Shown here: positions 26,731 to 40,000 of the stretch, piece after piece
Layout of the letters: every line of letters starts with the position of its first letter
Numbering within the stretch: position 1 is the stretch's first letter
From: Candidatus Saccharimonadota bacterium
Lineage (GTDB): Bacteria; Patescibacteriota; Saccharimonadia; Saccharimonadales; Saccharimonadaceae
Length of the DNA stretch: 64,000 nt
Assembly (NCBI GenBank): GCA_905372835.1
Contig: CAJPQK010000001.1
Coordinates: forward strand, 310,001-374,000
Direction of reading: 5' to 3'
Program-made: the position numbers and the translations under genes
The notes under the pieces: model-generated
What the model saw: the letters and a program-made list of their open reading frames with translations, nothing else
What the model was told of the DNA's origin: nothing
The model's database searches: none

Positions 26731-27781
26731 GTCGAGAAAATGGATGATTATAGTAGCTGGTTTGGTGGCGGTGCTTGGCCTGTCTGCTGCGGCTGGAGCT
26801 GGTTGGTACCTATATAATCTCTCGGCGGTGAACTCAGGTGATCAAGCGGTAACGCGAGTCAATATCACCAGTGGCATGACGGCTCCTCAAGTGGCATCTG
26901 CTTTGGAGGAGAAGAAACTCATCCGCAGCCGATATGCGTTTTTGGGATATATCAAATTGAAACGAATTGATGCTCGGTTTAAGGTGGGTGTATACGTCGT
27001 TAAACCATCGCAATCAACGCCCGAGATCATCAAACATCTCATCAATGGTCAATCTGACGAGGTGGCTGTTCGCTTCTATCCTGACGGCACACTACGAGGA
27101 AAAGACTACCGCTCGGTCGAGAGTGCCCTTAAGAAGGCTGGATATAATGACGCCGATATTGAAGGCGCCCTTAAGGCCGACTATGACAGCTATGTCTTCA
27201 AATCACGCCCGGCAGGAGCTGACCTTGAAGGGTTTGTCTATGGCGATACGTATTTTATGAGCGGTGACGCAACTGCCAAATCAGCAATTCAGCGAGCATT
27301 GGCGGAGTTTGACCAAGTGGCCAGGAAGAATAATTTGGAAGAAAAGTTCAAAAAACGCGGATTGACGCTCTATCAGGGCATAACGCTTGCTTCCATCGTT
27401 CAGAAAGAGTCAATCGGCTGCGGTGTAGGTACTGAAGTCTGTGAAGATCAGCGAAAGATTGCTAGCGTGTTTTACAACAGGATAAAGGCAGGTATGAATT
27501 TGGGCTCGGACGTAACCTATCAGTACGCGGCTGACAAGCTGGGTGTCGCCCGTGATACACAGCTGGATTCCCCGTATAATACTCGAGTACACAAAGGACT
27601 GCCGCCAGGGCCAATAGCCACCCCTGGTCTGAGTGCATTGAATGCCGTCGCCGATCCAGCGCAGACAGATTATCTCTTTTTCCTCAGTGGAGACGACAAT
27701 GTGACTTATTTTGCCAAAACAGACGCTGAACACACTGCTAACGCCAAGGCACACTGTCGTCAAAAATGTCAGCAATCTTGA
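26717..27781 (+). CDS. mltG: endolytic murein transglycosylase
   Basis: 354 residues from ATG 26717, chosen for the TTGGAGGT site 7 nt upstream and because it yields a basic N-terminus (MQIRKSRKW) before the membrane helix (~10-32). The YceG domain follows: VNITSGMTAPQVASALEEKKLI, YVVKPSQSTPEIIKHLI, LEGFVYGDTYF, the catalytic TLASIVQKES with Glu, and LGSDVTYQYA / DSPYNTRVHKGLPPGPI. It cuts nascent glycan strands and sets their length. Cys pairs near the catalytic Glu (GCGVGTEVCED) and at the C-terminus (CRQKC) are an unusual addition suggestive of disulfides outside the cell. Confidence 0.94.
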   Translation: MQIRKSRKWMIIVAGLVAVLGLSAAAGAGWYLYNLSAVNSGDQAVTRVNITSGMTAPQVASALEEKKLIRSRYAFLGYIKLKRIDARFKVGVYVVKPSQSTPEIIKHLINGQSDEVAVRFYPDGTLRGKDYRSVESALKKAGYNDADIEGALKADYDSYVFKSRPAGADLEGFVYGDTYFMSGDATAKSAIQRALAEFDQVARKNNLEEKFKKRGLTLYQGITLASIVQKESIGCGVGTEVCEDQRKIASVFYNRIKAGMNLGSDVTYQYAADKLGVARDTQLDSPYNTRVHKGLPPGPIATPGLSALNAVADPAQTDYLFFLSGDDNVTYFAKTDAEHTANAKAHCRQKCQQS

Positions 27782-27805
27782 CAAATTGCATTTATAAAAA
27801 ATGTT

Positions 27806-27834
27806 TTGACTTAAATGTCAATATAGACTATAAT
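27806..27834 (+). promoter_or_regulatory. near-consensus sigma70 promoter of the CHAP-LysM gene
   Basis: TTGACT (27806-27811) and TATAAT (27829-27834) with a 17-bp spacer, the best promoter in the window. The predicted start at about 27841 leaves a ~200-nt leader before the gene, in contrast to the leaderless style elsewhere. Confidence 0.8.
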
Positions 27835-27840
27835 AGATAT

Positions 27841-28041
27841 CAGCTTAACCGTGAACAGTTAGCCTTGTTTTAGCTGTCTGGGGTTGAGCCTGCCAGAACG
27901 GTCGTACGGATACAGCACAAAACTAATCGTTTATGAAATATCACTAATATATTAGGTCGACAAAGTATCCCGTTCTATTGCGAGAAGAAAGACTCACTAT
28001 GGTAGTAGCACTGGTGGTAACACCAATGCAGGAGAACGATT
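27841..28041 (+). ncRNA. long 5' leader RNA, candidate riboswitch or attenuator
   Basis: About 200 nt between a strong promoter and the CHAP-LysM start. It includes a possible hairpin AACAG...CTGT (27854-27878), a conserved-looking GGGGTTGAGCC block at 27880-27890, and an AT-rich middle. Exported wall hydrolases of this type are frequent targets of the ydaO (c-di-AMP) riboswitch, and GCTTAA...GGGGTTGAGCC resembles parts of that motif. The later hallmark GTCAGCTAACC is not seen, so the class stays open. Confidence 0.45.

Positions 28042-28049
<8 letters not shown>
27999..28049 (+). CDS. putative 16-residue leader peptide
   Basis: ATG 27999 opens a short frame encoding MVVALVVTPMQENDYS and ending with TAA at 28047-28049. 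A purine-rich GAGAAGAAAG lies upstream. The peptide's stop overlaps the probable ATT start of the hydrolase gene, and the gene's AGGAG site lies inside the mini-frame, an arrangement fit for translational coupling. No homology is expected at this length. Confidence 0.4.
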
Positions 28050-30541
<2,492 letters not shown>

Positions 30542-30601
30542 CTTGACATCGTCAATAGTGGTATAATTAGGTATAAATCGCTAATCAGACGGGGAGGTAT
30601 C

Positions 30602-31507
30602 ATGGGTAATAGTAACACAGAGCGGCAGATGACCGTACCGAGCTATTGGGAGATCGGGCGACTGGAAAACAAAATTGCATATAAATCAAATCGAGAGGCC
30701 ACCGTAGGGACAGTTGGGGCTGTCGGGTTGACCTCGTTGGAACTTGCGTTTGCTCCTGCGGTACGTCGTTATCATTTTGGTCCCAACGTCCGGAGACATG
30801 TGGCTTTTAAGGACGCACAGAACGATATTCTCAGGGCGTTGAGGGGTGAGGAGCCGCTCAGCGGTGATCATTATTTGAAAAATCAGCCTAAAGAATACGT
30901 CGGGCGCCTAGCGGTAGAAGTTCGTAAGGAGGAAATTACGTCACTGCTCGATGGGCCAGTTGGTAAATTGACACAGTATGTATTGGCTGGCCTGAAGAAG
31001 AAACAGTTTGGTTCTGAAAAAGCGGCTGGATATTATGCTGACTGGCTTGACGCAACGAAGGCCGACTATGTGAGGCCAGAGGAACAACCTGCGTTGAGCG
31101 CGGAAGAATTGAAGAAAATTTATCGTAAGCTGGGCGGGGCGTACAATGTGCATTTGGCCCTGGCGGGTGCTGAGCTGCGCACTCCTGATGTATCTGATGA
31201 TTTTGGGGAGAACGTTGAACAGTTGATTGCATTAAACCATCTGGAATCGCGCTGGGAAGGTGGTAGGATTCATGTGCCAGAAGAGGTACTTACAGAAGCG
31301 TGGGTTGACCCTCAGGCGCCAGTGGACAAGGCTCTTCGTTCACCTATCATTAGAGAATGGAGAGATGATACGCGCTCGGATGCTGCAAAGGCATTGAAGC
31401 TGGATGTGTACAATTTGTTGCACGGAGAAAAAGATCGCATGCCTGGTCCTAAGCGCTCTAAACGGTTCCTTGCTCAAGAAGCGATAGCGGCAATTAACAA
31501 CGATTAA
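30602..31507 (+). CDS. hypothetical protein, 301 residues
   Basis: A soluble, charged protein without a convincing membrane segment. Features are an N-terminal MTVPSYWEIGRLENKI, a middle helical region rich in Lys/Glu (KEEITSLLDGPVGKL, SAEELKKIYRKLGG), and a basic C-terminus (PGPKRSKRFLAQ). The strong GGGGAGGT site 4 nt before ATG 30602 and TATAAT at 30562-30567 support expression. A TTGACA lies 13 bp before that box, too close for a normal -35. It sits 5 nt before the exonuclease gene. I do not recognise a family. Confidence 0.65.
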   Translation: MGNSNTERQMTVPSYWEIGRLENKIAYKSNREATVGTVGAVGLTSLELAFAPAVRRYHFGPNVRRHVAFKDAQNDILRALRGEEPLSGDHYLKNQPKEYVGRLAVEVRKEEITSLLDGPVGKLTQYVLAGLKKKQFGSEKAAGYYADWLDATKADYVRPEEQPALSAEELKKIYRKLGGAYNVHLALAGAELRTPDVSDDFGENVEQLIALNHLESRWEGGRIHVPEEVLTEAWVDPQAPVDKALRSPIIREWRDDTRSDAAKALKLDVYNLLHGEKDRMPGPKRSKRFLAQEAIAAINND

Positions 31508-31512
31508 TAATC

Positions 31513-32931
31513 ATGGCACAAACATTTTTCTTCTATGACCTAGAAACTAGCGGATTAAATCCGCGGCAAGACCGCATCATGCAGTTCGCTGGGCAGCGGA
31601 CGGACATGAATCTCGAGCCGATTGGTGAGCCGTATAATCTATTGGTGACGCTGAATGATGACACGCTGCCGAGTCCTGACGCGCTGATGGTAACTGGCAT
31701 CACGCCGCAAAAAACGGTCGAGGAAGGCTACACCGAGGCACAGTTTGCCCAGATGCTCAGTGAGGAGATTTTTACGCCGGAGACTATTGCGGTTGGTTTT
31801 AATAACATTCGGTTTGACGATGAGTTTATCCGCCATGTGTTGTGGCGTAATTTTCATGATCCGTACGAATGGAGCTGGAAGGATGGCCGCTCGCGTTGGG
31901 ATTTGCTGGATGTAGTGCGGTTAACCAGGGCTCTCAGGCCAGAGGGAATTAATTGGCCGCTTGATGCTAAGGGTGAGCCGAGCAATCGTTTGGAATTAAT
32001 CACTAGTGCTAATAGCATAGCGCACGAGAATGCCCATGATGCCTTGGCGGACGTAACAGCGTTGATTGCCGTGACGAAATTGATCAAGCAAAAGCAGCCG
32101 CAGCTATACGACTATTTACTGAAAATGCGCGATAAAAAAGTAGTCCAGCAGCTGGTCAATGTGGACGACAAAAAACCGTTTGTCTATGCCAGCGGGCGTT
32201 ACGATAAAGAATTTGCTAAAACCACGGTGGCTTTTCCACTGACGACCAGTCGAAACGGCGGCGTGGTTGTCTATGATCTGCGGTATGATCCGACGCCGTT
32301 TGTTGGGTTGAGTGCGGAGGAATTGGCGAAGAAAATATTTGCTTCGTGGGAGGAGCGCCAGGCTGAGGATTTCGTCAAATTACCGGTCAAAGAATTACAG
32401 TACAATCGCCGTCCGGCGGTGGCGCCACTGGGTGTGCTGGAGCAGGGCGACGGTTGGCAGAAGATTTCGCTTGATCTAGAGACGGTGCAAAAGCACCAAA
32501 ATATATTGCTAGACAACCCAGATTTTGCTGAAAAATTACGGACTATTTTTGAAAACAAGCCAGCCTTCAAAAAACTGCCCGATCCAGAAGCGCAATTATA
32601 TGACGGCTTTTTGAACGACCATGACCGCTTGCGAGTGGAAGCGGTGCGCAATGCTGATGAACGTGAACTGGCGGATTTTCATCCAGAGTTTCAGGACGAA
32701 CGGTTAGCACCGCTGTTGTTGCACTACAAAGCGCGCAACTTTCCGCGCTCACTTAGTGAAGATGATTTGGCGCAATGGGAAGTCTGGCGGGCTCAGCATT
32801 TGCAGGCACAACTGCCAGGGTTTATGGCGTCTCTGCAGCGGTTAGCGCCGACAGCGACTGACAAGCAGCAGTTTATATTGCAAGAATTGCAATTGTGGGC
32901 GGAGGCAGTGTTGCCGGCTGACGACTTGTGA
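31513..32931 (+). CDS. sbcB: exonuclease I (SbcB family)
   Basis: 472 residues, the size of E. coli ExoI; degrades single-stranded DNA 3'-5'. DEDDh motifs: FFYDLETSGLNP (first Asp/Glu), VGFNNIRFDDEF (second Asp), and NAHDALADVTALI with HD (final His/Asp). Downstream are the SH3-like and C-terminal helical regions typical of ExoI (LPVKELQYNRRPAVAP, QLYDGFL, FHPEFQDERLAPLLLHYKARNFP). It probably forms a transcription unit with the unknown gene 5 nt upstream. Roles are recombination and mismatch repair. Confidence 0.93.
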   Translation: MAQTFFFYDLETSGLNPRQDRIMQFAGQRTDMNLEPIGEPYNLLVTLNDDTLPSPDALMVTGITPQKTVEEGYTEAQFAQMLSEEIFTPETIAVGFNNIRFDDEFIRHVLWRNFHDPYEWSWKDGRSRWDLLDVVRLTRALRPEGINWPLDAKGEPSNRLELITSANSIAHENAHDALADVTALIAVTKLIKQKQPQLYDYLLKMRDKKVVQQLVNVDDKKPFVYASGRYDKEFAKTTVAFPLTTSRNGGVVVYDLRYDPTPFVGLSAEELAKKIFASWEERQAEDFVKLPVKELQYNRRPAVAPLGVLEQGDGWQKISLDLETVQKHQNILLDNPDFAEKLRTIFENKPAFKKLPDPEAQLYDGFLNDHDRLRVEAVRNADERELADFHPEFQDERLAPLLLHYKARNFPRSLSEDDLAQWEVWRAQHLQAQLPGFMASLQRLAPTATDKQQFILQELQLWAEAVLPADDL

Positions 32932-32942
32932 CAGGACGTATG

Positions 32943-33326
32943 CTAGGTTAAAGACGGAGCGAGTTTTTGAGTGCCCATGCGAGTGTCTGGTTCGCTGGTC
33001 TCGGTTTTCTTGGCTTCATGTGCCAGATAGATAAATAGTAGGGTGAGATAATCTTTTGGATATACTATGTTGTTGACGCGACGTTTTCGAGAAAGATACT
33101 GAATGAGCTCTTTGATATCATCAAATGATACGGGGATGGCTGCTCGTAAGATGCGACAAATTGGTATGATGACGATCCAAAAAATGATCATGGGAATAGC
33201 TGACAAATTGACGTTCAAAAACGGAATTTTACCGAGAAAAACGAACATACAAAGCTGGTCAAAGAGCACCGGTGTGATAACAATCGCACTAATAAGCAGT
33301 AATACGTAAACACTCAACCGTCGCAT
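32943..33326 (-). CDS. small membrane protein of unknown function
   Basis: 127 residues on the minus strand from the ATG at 33326. It starts MRRLSVYVLLL and has two hydrophobic spans (~5-30 and ~38-60, MIIFWIVIIPICRIL), followed by a basic cytoplasmic helix region and a polar tail. A TACATT element lies immediately upstream on that strand. It is convergent with sbcB (11 nt apart). No family recognised; a real gene is likely but not certain. Confidence 0.5.
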   Translation of the reverse strand: MRRLSVYVLLLISAIVITPVLFDQLCMFVFLGKIPFLNVNLSAIPMIIFWIVIIPICRILRAAIPVSFDDIKELIQYLSRKRRVNNIVYPKDYLTLLFIYLAHEAKKTETSEPDTRMGTQKLAPSLT

Positions 33327-33448
33327 ATAATGTAACTGTAACAGATAAAAGCTTGACTTGCAATCATAAGCAATATGTGGTGGTATATAATCCAATAATT
33401 AGGTAATGTCTGGAAAAAATGATAAAAAACCGGTATAATAGAGCGGCT

Positions 33449-36265
33449 ATGCCGGAGGTTATTCGAGTTAAAGGTGCCCGCGAGCACAATCTGAAAAATG
33501 TCAGCGTGGAATTGCCGCGTGATAAGTTTGTGGTCATCACTGGTCTGAGTGGTTCAGGCAAATCAAGCCTGGCGTTTGATACGATTTATGCTGAGGGGCA
33601 GCGCCGTTATATGGAGAGCTTGAACTCGTATGCTCGGCAGTTCTTGGGAACGATGGATAAGCCTGACGTTGATAGCATTGATGGCTTGAGTCCTGCTATT
33701 TCGATTGATCAAAAATCAACCAGCCGCAACCCACGCTCAACGGTAGCCACGGTGACTGAGATTTACGACTATTTGCGATTGTTATTTGCACGCATCGGTG
33801 TGCCGCACTGTCCAATCTGCGGCAAAGCAGTCTCGCGACGTACCACTGAAACCATCATTCAAGAAATCATCAAGCAGTATGATGGACGTCGGATTTTACT
33901 ATTGGCGCCAATCGTCAAAAATAAAAAAGGTGAATTTGCGCACATCCCTGAGCAATACCGTCGGCTGGGTTATGCTCGTGTGAGGGTTGATGGTGTGGTG
34001 TATGCCTTGGATGAATTTCCGGAATTGCAAAAGAGCTATAAGCACTCAATTGAGCTGGTGGTTGACCGCTTGGCATTGCACAGTGAATTGGCCGGTCGCT
34101 TGTCTCAGAGTGTCGAGCAAGCGTTAGAATTGGGTCAGGGAATTGTCGAGGTTTTGGACGCTGATGATGATCAGGTGCGGACGTTTTCGCAGCGGTATGC
34201 CTGTGTTGATCATCCTGAGGAGGATATTCCTGAGCTAGAGCCACGACTGTTTAGTTTTAACGCACCACAAGGAGCTTGTCCGAGCTGTACTGGTTTGGGT
34301 AGCCGCATGGAGATTGATCCGGAGTTGGTGTTTAATGATAATTTGACCATCGCTGAAGGAGCCATCAGACCGTACAACCGCGTCAATGTCGACAATTTCT
34401 ATATGAAAAAAATCATAGCTGTTGCAGAAGCTCATGATTTTAGTATGCGAACTCCTGTGAAGAAGCTGTCAAATGAGGCTAAACAGACGATTTTGTATGG
34501 AACAGGGGCGCAGAAATATCGCATTGAGCTTGGTAATGGCCGGCATTATGATACGACTTACGAGGGAGTTATTCCGAATCTGGAGCGTCGACATCGTGAG
34601 ACTGACAGCGAATTTATGCGCAAAGACATTGAACGATTTATGCGTGAGCGAGCATGTTATGTTTGTAAGGGCGCCCGCCTCAAGCCAGTAGTCTTGGCGG
34701 TGACAGTTCACGGACTCAATATTGTTGATATTTGTGATCTGGGCGTTGACGATGCGTTGGATTTGTTTACTCACAAGCTCAAATTGACGGAACAGGAAAC
34801 GACGATTGCGCGGCTGATATTAAAGGAAATCAATGCACGGCTTGGATTTATGAGTAATGTCGGTTTGAACTATCTGGAGCTGGGCCGGGCAGCTAACACC
34901 TTGAGCGGTGGAGAAGCTCAGCGCATTCGGCTGGCTACGCAAATTGGTTCCGGTTTGCAGGGGGTACTGTATGTCCTGGACGAACCATCCATTGGGTTGC
35001 ATCAGCGAGATAATGATAGGCTGATTGATACTCTGAAGCGCTTGCGTGATCTTGGCAATACGGTGCTGGTAGTGGAGCATGATGAAGATACTATTCGTCA
35101 AAGTGACTTTTTGGTCGACATGGGACCAGGGGCTGGCTCAAAGGGTGGACAAATTGTTGCCATGGGAGCGCCTGAGGAGGTAGCGAAAAATCCAGACAGT
35201 ATCACTGGTCGGTACCTGAGTGGTGCAGAGAAAATTGCAGTACCAAAAAAGCGCAGGAAGCCAAATCAAGATCAGCAGCTCATAGTGCGTGGTGCTCAGG
35301 AAAATAATTTGAAAAATATTGACGTGGCGTTTCCCTTGGGGTTGATGACAGTGGTGTCTGGTGTGTCTGGTAGTGGTAAGTCAACATTGGTTAATGACAT
35401 TGTGGCGAGGGAGTTGGCAGCTCGCCTCAACCGTTCACAAGTGGTGCCAGGCAAGCACGACCGCATCGACGGTATTAAACTGCTAGACAAAGCCATCGTC
35501 ATCGACCAGTCGCCAATTGGTCGCACGCCGCGTTCAAACCCAGCTACCTACACGGGCATTTTCACGCCAATTCGCGAATTATTTGCTGCCACGCCAGAAG
35601 CTAACGTTCGTGGCTACAAGGCAGGCCGATTTAGTTTTAATGTCAAGGGTGGTCGCTGTGAAAATTGTCAGGGTGATGGTGTGATAAAAATTGAAATGCA
35701 CTTTTTGCCAGATGTGTATGTGGTTTGTGATGAGTGTAAAGGTAAGCGGTACAATCGTGAAGCGTTGGAAATTACCTACAAAGGACGCACTATTTCTGAT
35801 GTGTTGGAAATGACAGTAGAGCAAGCGGCCGAATTCTTTGACAGCATCCCATCTATTCACCGAAAACTTGAGACGTTGGTGGAAGTTGGCTTGGGTTATA
35901 TTCGTTTGGGCCAGCCGGCAACCACCTTCTCTGGTGGGGAAGCGCAGCGCATCAAATTGGCGACTGAACTGTCAAAACGCTCGACGGGTAAAACCATGTA
36001 TATTTTGGATGAGCCAACCACTGGGCTGCATTCGGCTGACGTTAAGCGATTGTTGGGGATTTTGTACAAGCTTGTCGAAGGCGGAAATAGCATGATTGTG
36101 ATTGAACATAATTTGGACGTCATCAAATCAGCAGACTGGATCATTGATATGGGTCCAGAAGGTGGTATGGGCGGCGGGACGGTTGTCACCAGCGGAACGC
36201 CAGAAGATATTACCAAGAACGCAGATTCGTTCACGGGCAAATATCTCAAGCCATTGCTTAAATAA
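33449..36265 (+). CDS. uvrA: excinuclease ABC subunit A
   Basis: 938 residues; DNA damage recognition ATPase of nucleotide excision repair. Two ABC modules: Walker [10 protein letters not shown] (~32) and GVSGSGKST (~640); signatures [16 protein letters not shown] and [16 protein letters not shown]; Walker [16 protein letters not shown] and [14 protein letters not shown]. Zinc-finger cysteines appear at CPICGK, CYVCKG and the CENCQGDG...CDECKGKR pair. ATG 33449 ([17 protein letters not shown]) is used, with TATAAT (33434-33439) 9 nt before it; a second TATAAT is at 33386-33391. UvrC lies at 46513 and a UvrD/PcrA at 9329; UvrB is outside the window. Confidence 0.97.
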   Translation: MPEVIRVKGAREHNLKNVSVELPRDKFVVITGLSGSGKSSLAFDTIYAEGQRRYMESLNSYARQFLGTMDKPDVDSIDGLSPAISIDQKSTSRNPRSTVATVTEIYDYLRLLFARIGVPHCPICGKAVSRRTTETIIQEIIKQYDGRRILLLAPIVKNKKGEFAHIPEQYRRLGYARVRVDGVVYALDEFPELQKSYKHSIELVVDRLALHSELAGRLSQSVEQALELGQGIVEVLDADDDQVRTFSQRYACVDHPEEDIPELEPRLFSFNAPQGACPSCTGLGSRMEIDPELVFNDNLTIAEGAIRPYNRVNVDNFYMKKIIAVAEAHDFSMRTPVKKLSNEAKQTILYGTGAQKYRIELGNGRHYDTTYEGVIPNLERRHRETDSEFMRKDIERFMRERACYVCKGARLKPVVLAVTVHGLNIVDICDLGVDDALDLFTHKLKLTEQETTIARLILKEINARLGFMSNVGLNYLELGRAANTLSGGEAQRIRLATQIGSGLQGVLYVLDEPSIGLHQRDNDRLIDTLKRLRDLGNTVLVVEHDEDTIRQSDFLVDMGPGAGSKGGQIVAMGAPEEVAKNPDSITGRYLSGAEKIAVPKKRRKPNQDQQLIVRGAQENNLKNIDVAFPLGLMTVVSGVSGSGKSTLVNDIVARELAARLNRSQVVPGKHDRIDGIKLLDKAIVIDQSPIGRTPRSNPATYTGIFTPIRELFAATPEANVRGYKAGRFSFNVKGGRCENCQGDGVIKIEMHFLPDVYVVCDECKGKRYNREALEITYKGRTISDVLEMTVEQAAEFFDSIPSIHRKLETLVEVGLGYIRLGQPATTFSGGEAQRIKLATELSKRSTGKTMYILDEPTTGLHSADVKRLLGILYKLVEGGNSMIVIEHNLDVIKSADWIIDMGPEGGMGGGTVVTSGTPEDITKNADSFTGKYLKPLLK

Positions 36266-36290
36266 AATAACCCCCTACAAGTTAAGCTAA

Positions 36291-36965
36291 TTATTTGTGC
36301 TTTTTAGTAGCCGACTTTGGTTGTTTGTTCTTTGAAAACAGAACAGACAATTGTTTTTTGATGGCTGCCTTGGTGGATTCTTGCTTGAGCGCGTGAATGA
36401 TCATTGGCAGGACTGATAGGAAAATGATGATCAGGGCAGCGACCTCAACGTTAATGCCAGCTTCAGTCAGTGCCTTACCAGCAAAGAATCCCAGGTAGGT
36501 GAACAGCGAAGCCCATAAAATGCCACCAATGACGTTGAAGAGCAAGAAGGTTCGATAGTGCATTTTGCTTGCGCCGGCTACGATTGGGGCAAACGTGCGG
36601 ACAATGGGCACAAATCGCGCCAGGATCACTGTGATAGCACCATGTTTCTCATAAAACTTTTCAGCTTGAATGAGATATTTACGTTTGAATAAGCGTGAGT
36701 TTTTTCGCTCAAACAGTTTTCGGCCCACCTTGTGACCAAAGGTATAGCCAACTGAATCTCCGGCGATGGCCGCGATGATAAGTAAAAGCACGAATACCGA
36801 AATGTCGATTGGCAAAATGTGTTGTTGTACCATATAGCCAGCAGTGAATAGCAGGCTATCGCCAGGGAAAATAAACCCAAACAATAGGCCCGACTCGGCA
36901 AATACAACAAATAAAACGGCGATAATGCCAAAGTGAATAATAAAGTCTACGAAAGCGTGCATCAT
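36291..36965 (-). CDS. DedA-family membrane protein
   Basis: 224 residues on the minus strand. Several hydrophobic segments, with the DedA hallmarks ESGLLFGFIFPGDSLLF near the N-terminus, GDSVGYTFGHKVGRKLF, and ILARFVPIVRTFAPIVAGAS, whose conserved Arg residues are needed for function. The tail is Lys-rich. DedA/VTT proteins act in lipid carrier (undecaprenyl phosphate) or phospholipid flipping and membrane potential homeostasis. TATAAT (complement of 36974-36979) ends 8 nt before the ATG, another leaderless arrangement. It is divergent from the giant surface gene. Confidence 0.92.
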   Translation of the reverse strand: MMHAFVDFIIHFGIIAVLFVVFAESGLLFGFIFPGDSLLFTAGYMVQQHILPIDISVFVLLLIIAAIAGDSVGYTFGHKVGRKLFERKNSRLFKRKYLIQAEKFYEKHGAITVILARFVPIVRTFAPIVAGASKMHYRTFLLFNVIGGILWASLFTYLGFFAGKALTEAGINVEVAALIIIFLSVLPMIIHALKQESTKAAIKKQLSVLFSKNKQPKSATKKHK

Positions 36966-37003
36966 AGGTACTTATTATAGGACAAAAAACAGTAGTTGAC
37001 AAT

Positions 37004-37033
37004 TTGACATGATGAAATCGCTCATGCTACACT
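37004..37033 (+). promoter_or_regulatory. sigma70-like promoter of the surface protein gene
   Basis: TTGACA (37004-37009; a second TTGACA is at 36996-37001) and TACACT (37028-37033) with an 18-bp spacer and an extended TGC before the -10. The ~47-nt leader contains GAGGAGAGGGAG (37064-37075). Confidence 0.6.
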
Positions 37034-37086
37034 GGTAACAGGTAGTTTTTAATACACAAAACTGAGGAGAGGGAGAAAAAATAGGG

Positions 37087-40000
37087 ATGGTACGTCTTCG
37101 TATATCAAGAAGGAATCAACGTGTCGCCAAGATAGCAATACCAGCAGCTGCAGTGGTGATGGTATTTGCTTTGGTTTTGACAAATCCGTTTATGGCAAAA
37201 GCGGCTAGTGTTCATAAAAAATATAAAGCAATGGATACTAACTATCCTGTGCCGACAACTAATGTCGCTTGGATTTCTCCAGATGGTAATGACAATTCTG
37301 GGAATGGTACCGAAGCGCGACCGTTCGCGACCTTTAGGCGAGGCTTACAGGCTGTTTCTGATGGAGGAACGGTTGTAGCTAAGAGCGGCGCTTACCGAGA
37401 GCCGCATTTCTTTGTCACGAAGAAAAATATTACCTTCCAGGCTGCCCCTCATGCTGAAGTCTGGATGAAGGGTAGCGATATTGTATCGGCAGATCGATGG
37501 ACTAAAGAAGGCAACATGTGGAAGACTACGGGTAAATTCCGTAATTTCTGTCGTGTTTGTACGGTCAACCCCAACCCATCCAAAGAAGGTATGGCTGCTT
37601 ACCCAGAGCAGATGTTTATCGACGATCAACCACTGGAACAAGTCGATGCAAAAAACAAGGTTGGCCCTGGTAAATTCTATGTTGAAGACAAGAATCCAAC
37701 TACCCTAAAAGACCCTACCAATAATCGAGCAGGCTTTAACGTTGGCACAGAAGATGATTTGACATATTATGTTGGTTCTGACCCATCTCGTGGCACTGCA
37801 GAGATCACTAACCGAGCTCGCGCCTTTTCAGTTGGTGGTCGTCAGGCTGATGATGGCTCTAATTTCACGATGAAAGCTATCAACATTGCGCAATATTCAC
37901 CACTACAGAGCTGGTCTTGGGATCGTCAATTGCCTGATGATCAGGTTGGAACCAGTATGATCGTAGTGAACGGTCGCGGCTCGGTTGTCCAGGACTCTAT
38001 CTTCACTCAAAGTTCCTCAGTTGGTTTCAACACTGATGCTGAAGGTGCACGTATTGTTAATAATAAATTCATCGGCAACGGTGGTAATGGCGCAGGAGCC
38101 AACCGCGCACACAATACAACATTTGAAAATAACATCTTTACAGAGAACAATGCAGCAAATTATCTGACCAATGGTTCAGTCTGTTTAGCGTGGTGTACTG
38201 TTTCTGAGATAAAAGTCACGCATATCGAGAACTTTACGTTCCGAGGTAATGTGGTTGATAACTCAAAGAATCCTGCTTCAACTGGCAATGACTATTATGT
38301 GCGCAATGGTACAGCGGGTGTCTGGTGTGATGAAGGCTGCATCAAAGCAAAAATTGTCAACAACTTCTTTATCAACACGACAACAGCGATCTTTGATGAG
38401 GTTTCAGATGGCACAATCATCGCATCAAACATTATTGAAGGCTCGGGTGCGGGTATTGGCGTCTCAAGTAGTTCGAATTCTAAAGTATACAACAACACCA
38501 TCTCTCGAACCAACCGACCTATCATGCTAAATGAGGATGCTCGTACCAATGGCTGTAATGAGCGAGATGTTCACAACCCACAAGTTTGTAAATCGCTTGA
38601 ATCATGGTCTGCCAGTAAAGGTTTGAGTTGGAATCTGACTGGTCTAGAAATGTACAACAATATCATTTCCTCTCGTGCGGTCATCTCTGGTGACACTGGC
38701 GCGCCACTGTGGTCCTACCCTGTTAGGAGCACTGGTGGCCCAAACCACACTGGTCCAGGCACCTATACAAATGACATGTTCAAGGGCTTTGACTACAACG
38801 CCTACTATCGCAGCAGCTTGCAAAATGAAGGCACGATTATGACCTGGGACTTAGCGGATGTGCCGAATCGTCTTGATATTCTGTTTGCCAACGTGAAAGA
38901 CATCGCCAAGGACAGTCGCGTTCGGTCGTCAATTGATGGTCGTGACGCACATTCTCTTGATCTGTTTGGTACACGTGCCAATAACCCATACTTCATCAAA
39001 GAAGCTGAACAGAACACTGACTATCGCAAGAGTAACTACAACTTGAAGCCGGGCAGTCCGGCGATTAGCTCAGGTAAGCCGTTGTCAGCTGAGGTTGCAT
39101 CGGCAATTGACCCGAGCGGTCAGTACGTGAAACCTGGCGTGGCAGTAAACCGAGGTGCTTTAGTAAATGCCTACATGGACTCAACCAATTCTCCGACACC
39201 TCCACAACCTCCGGCGGCTCAAGGTGTGAACATTCCTGATGCCAAGTTGCGTCAATTACTAAACAAAAGGTTAGCTGAAATCTCAGGGAAAACCCGTAGC
39301 GATACTCAAGCGATTACTGCTCAAGAAATGCTAACCATTGATCGCATGTATGTCGATAATACTGGCAATATCACGGAAGACCAGAGGATTAAGGATTTGA
39401 CTGGTCTGGAGTACGCTAAAAATGTAACTGAGCTATCACTCGGTAATCACGCAATTACCAATTTACAGCCGCTCTCTGGCCTAACTAAACTGCGCGCATT
39501 ACAGCTGTCAGGCAACAAGGTTACTGATATTCAGCCATTGGCTGGCTTGTCTGAGCTGCGTAGTGTGAACTTGTCGGAAAATGTTGTTGCGAACTATAGT
39601 CCTTTGTCGTCTCTGAACAAGCTCGAGCAAGTCTCGATGAGCGGTACTAATCAGATGTTAGACCTATCAATATTTGCAGGTAGTAAAAACTCATTAAAGA
39701 AGATCTCTTTCTATGACTATGGTCGAAAGACTAAAGTTGTCAATGCTCAATCTCTTGTTGGTGCACCGGCTTTGACCTCTTTGCGCTTGACTGGGGGGCA
39801 GCTGAGCGAGGATGAGATTACTGCAATTGGACGAATGACTCAACTTACTGAACTGCGGTTAGACTACAGTACGGTCATGAATGCACAGCCTCTCGCGGGT
39901 TTGAACCACCTTACCTCTTTGAAGCTAGAAAACCAGCAGGGTAGTATGACTACTGAGTCTGAGGTATTTAACTCACCGTTAAAGGATGCGTCTGGCGCAC

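Noticed and set aside
27841..28041. Definite call of a ydaO (c-di-AMP) riboswitch
   Set aside because: Only partial resemblance (GCTTAA, GGGGTTGAGCC); the conserved 3' hallmark is missing, so it is left as a candidate leader.
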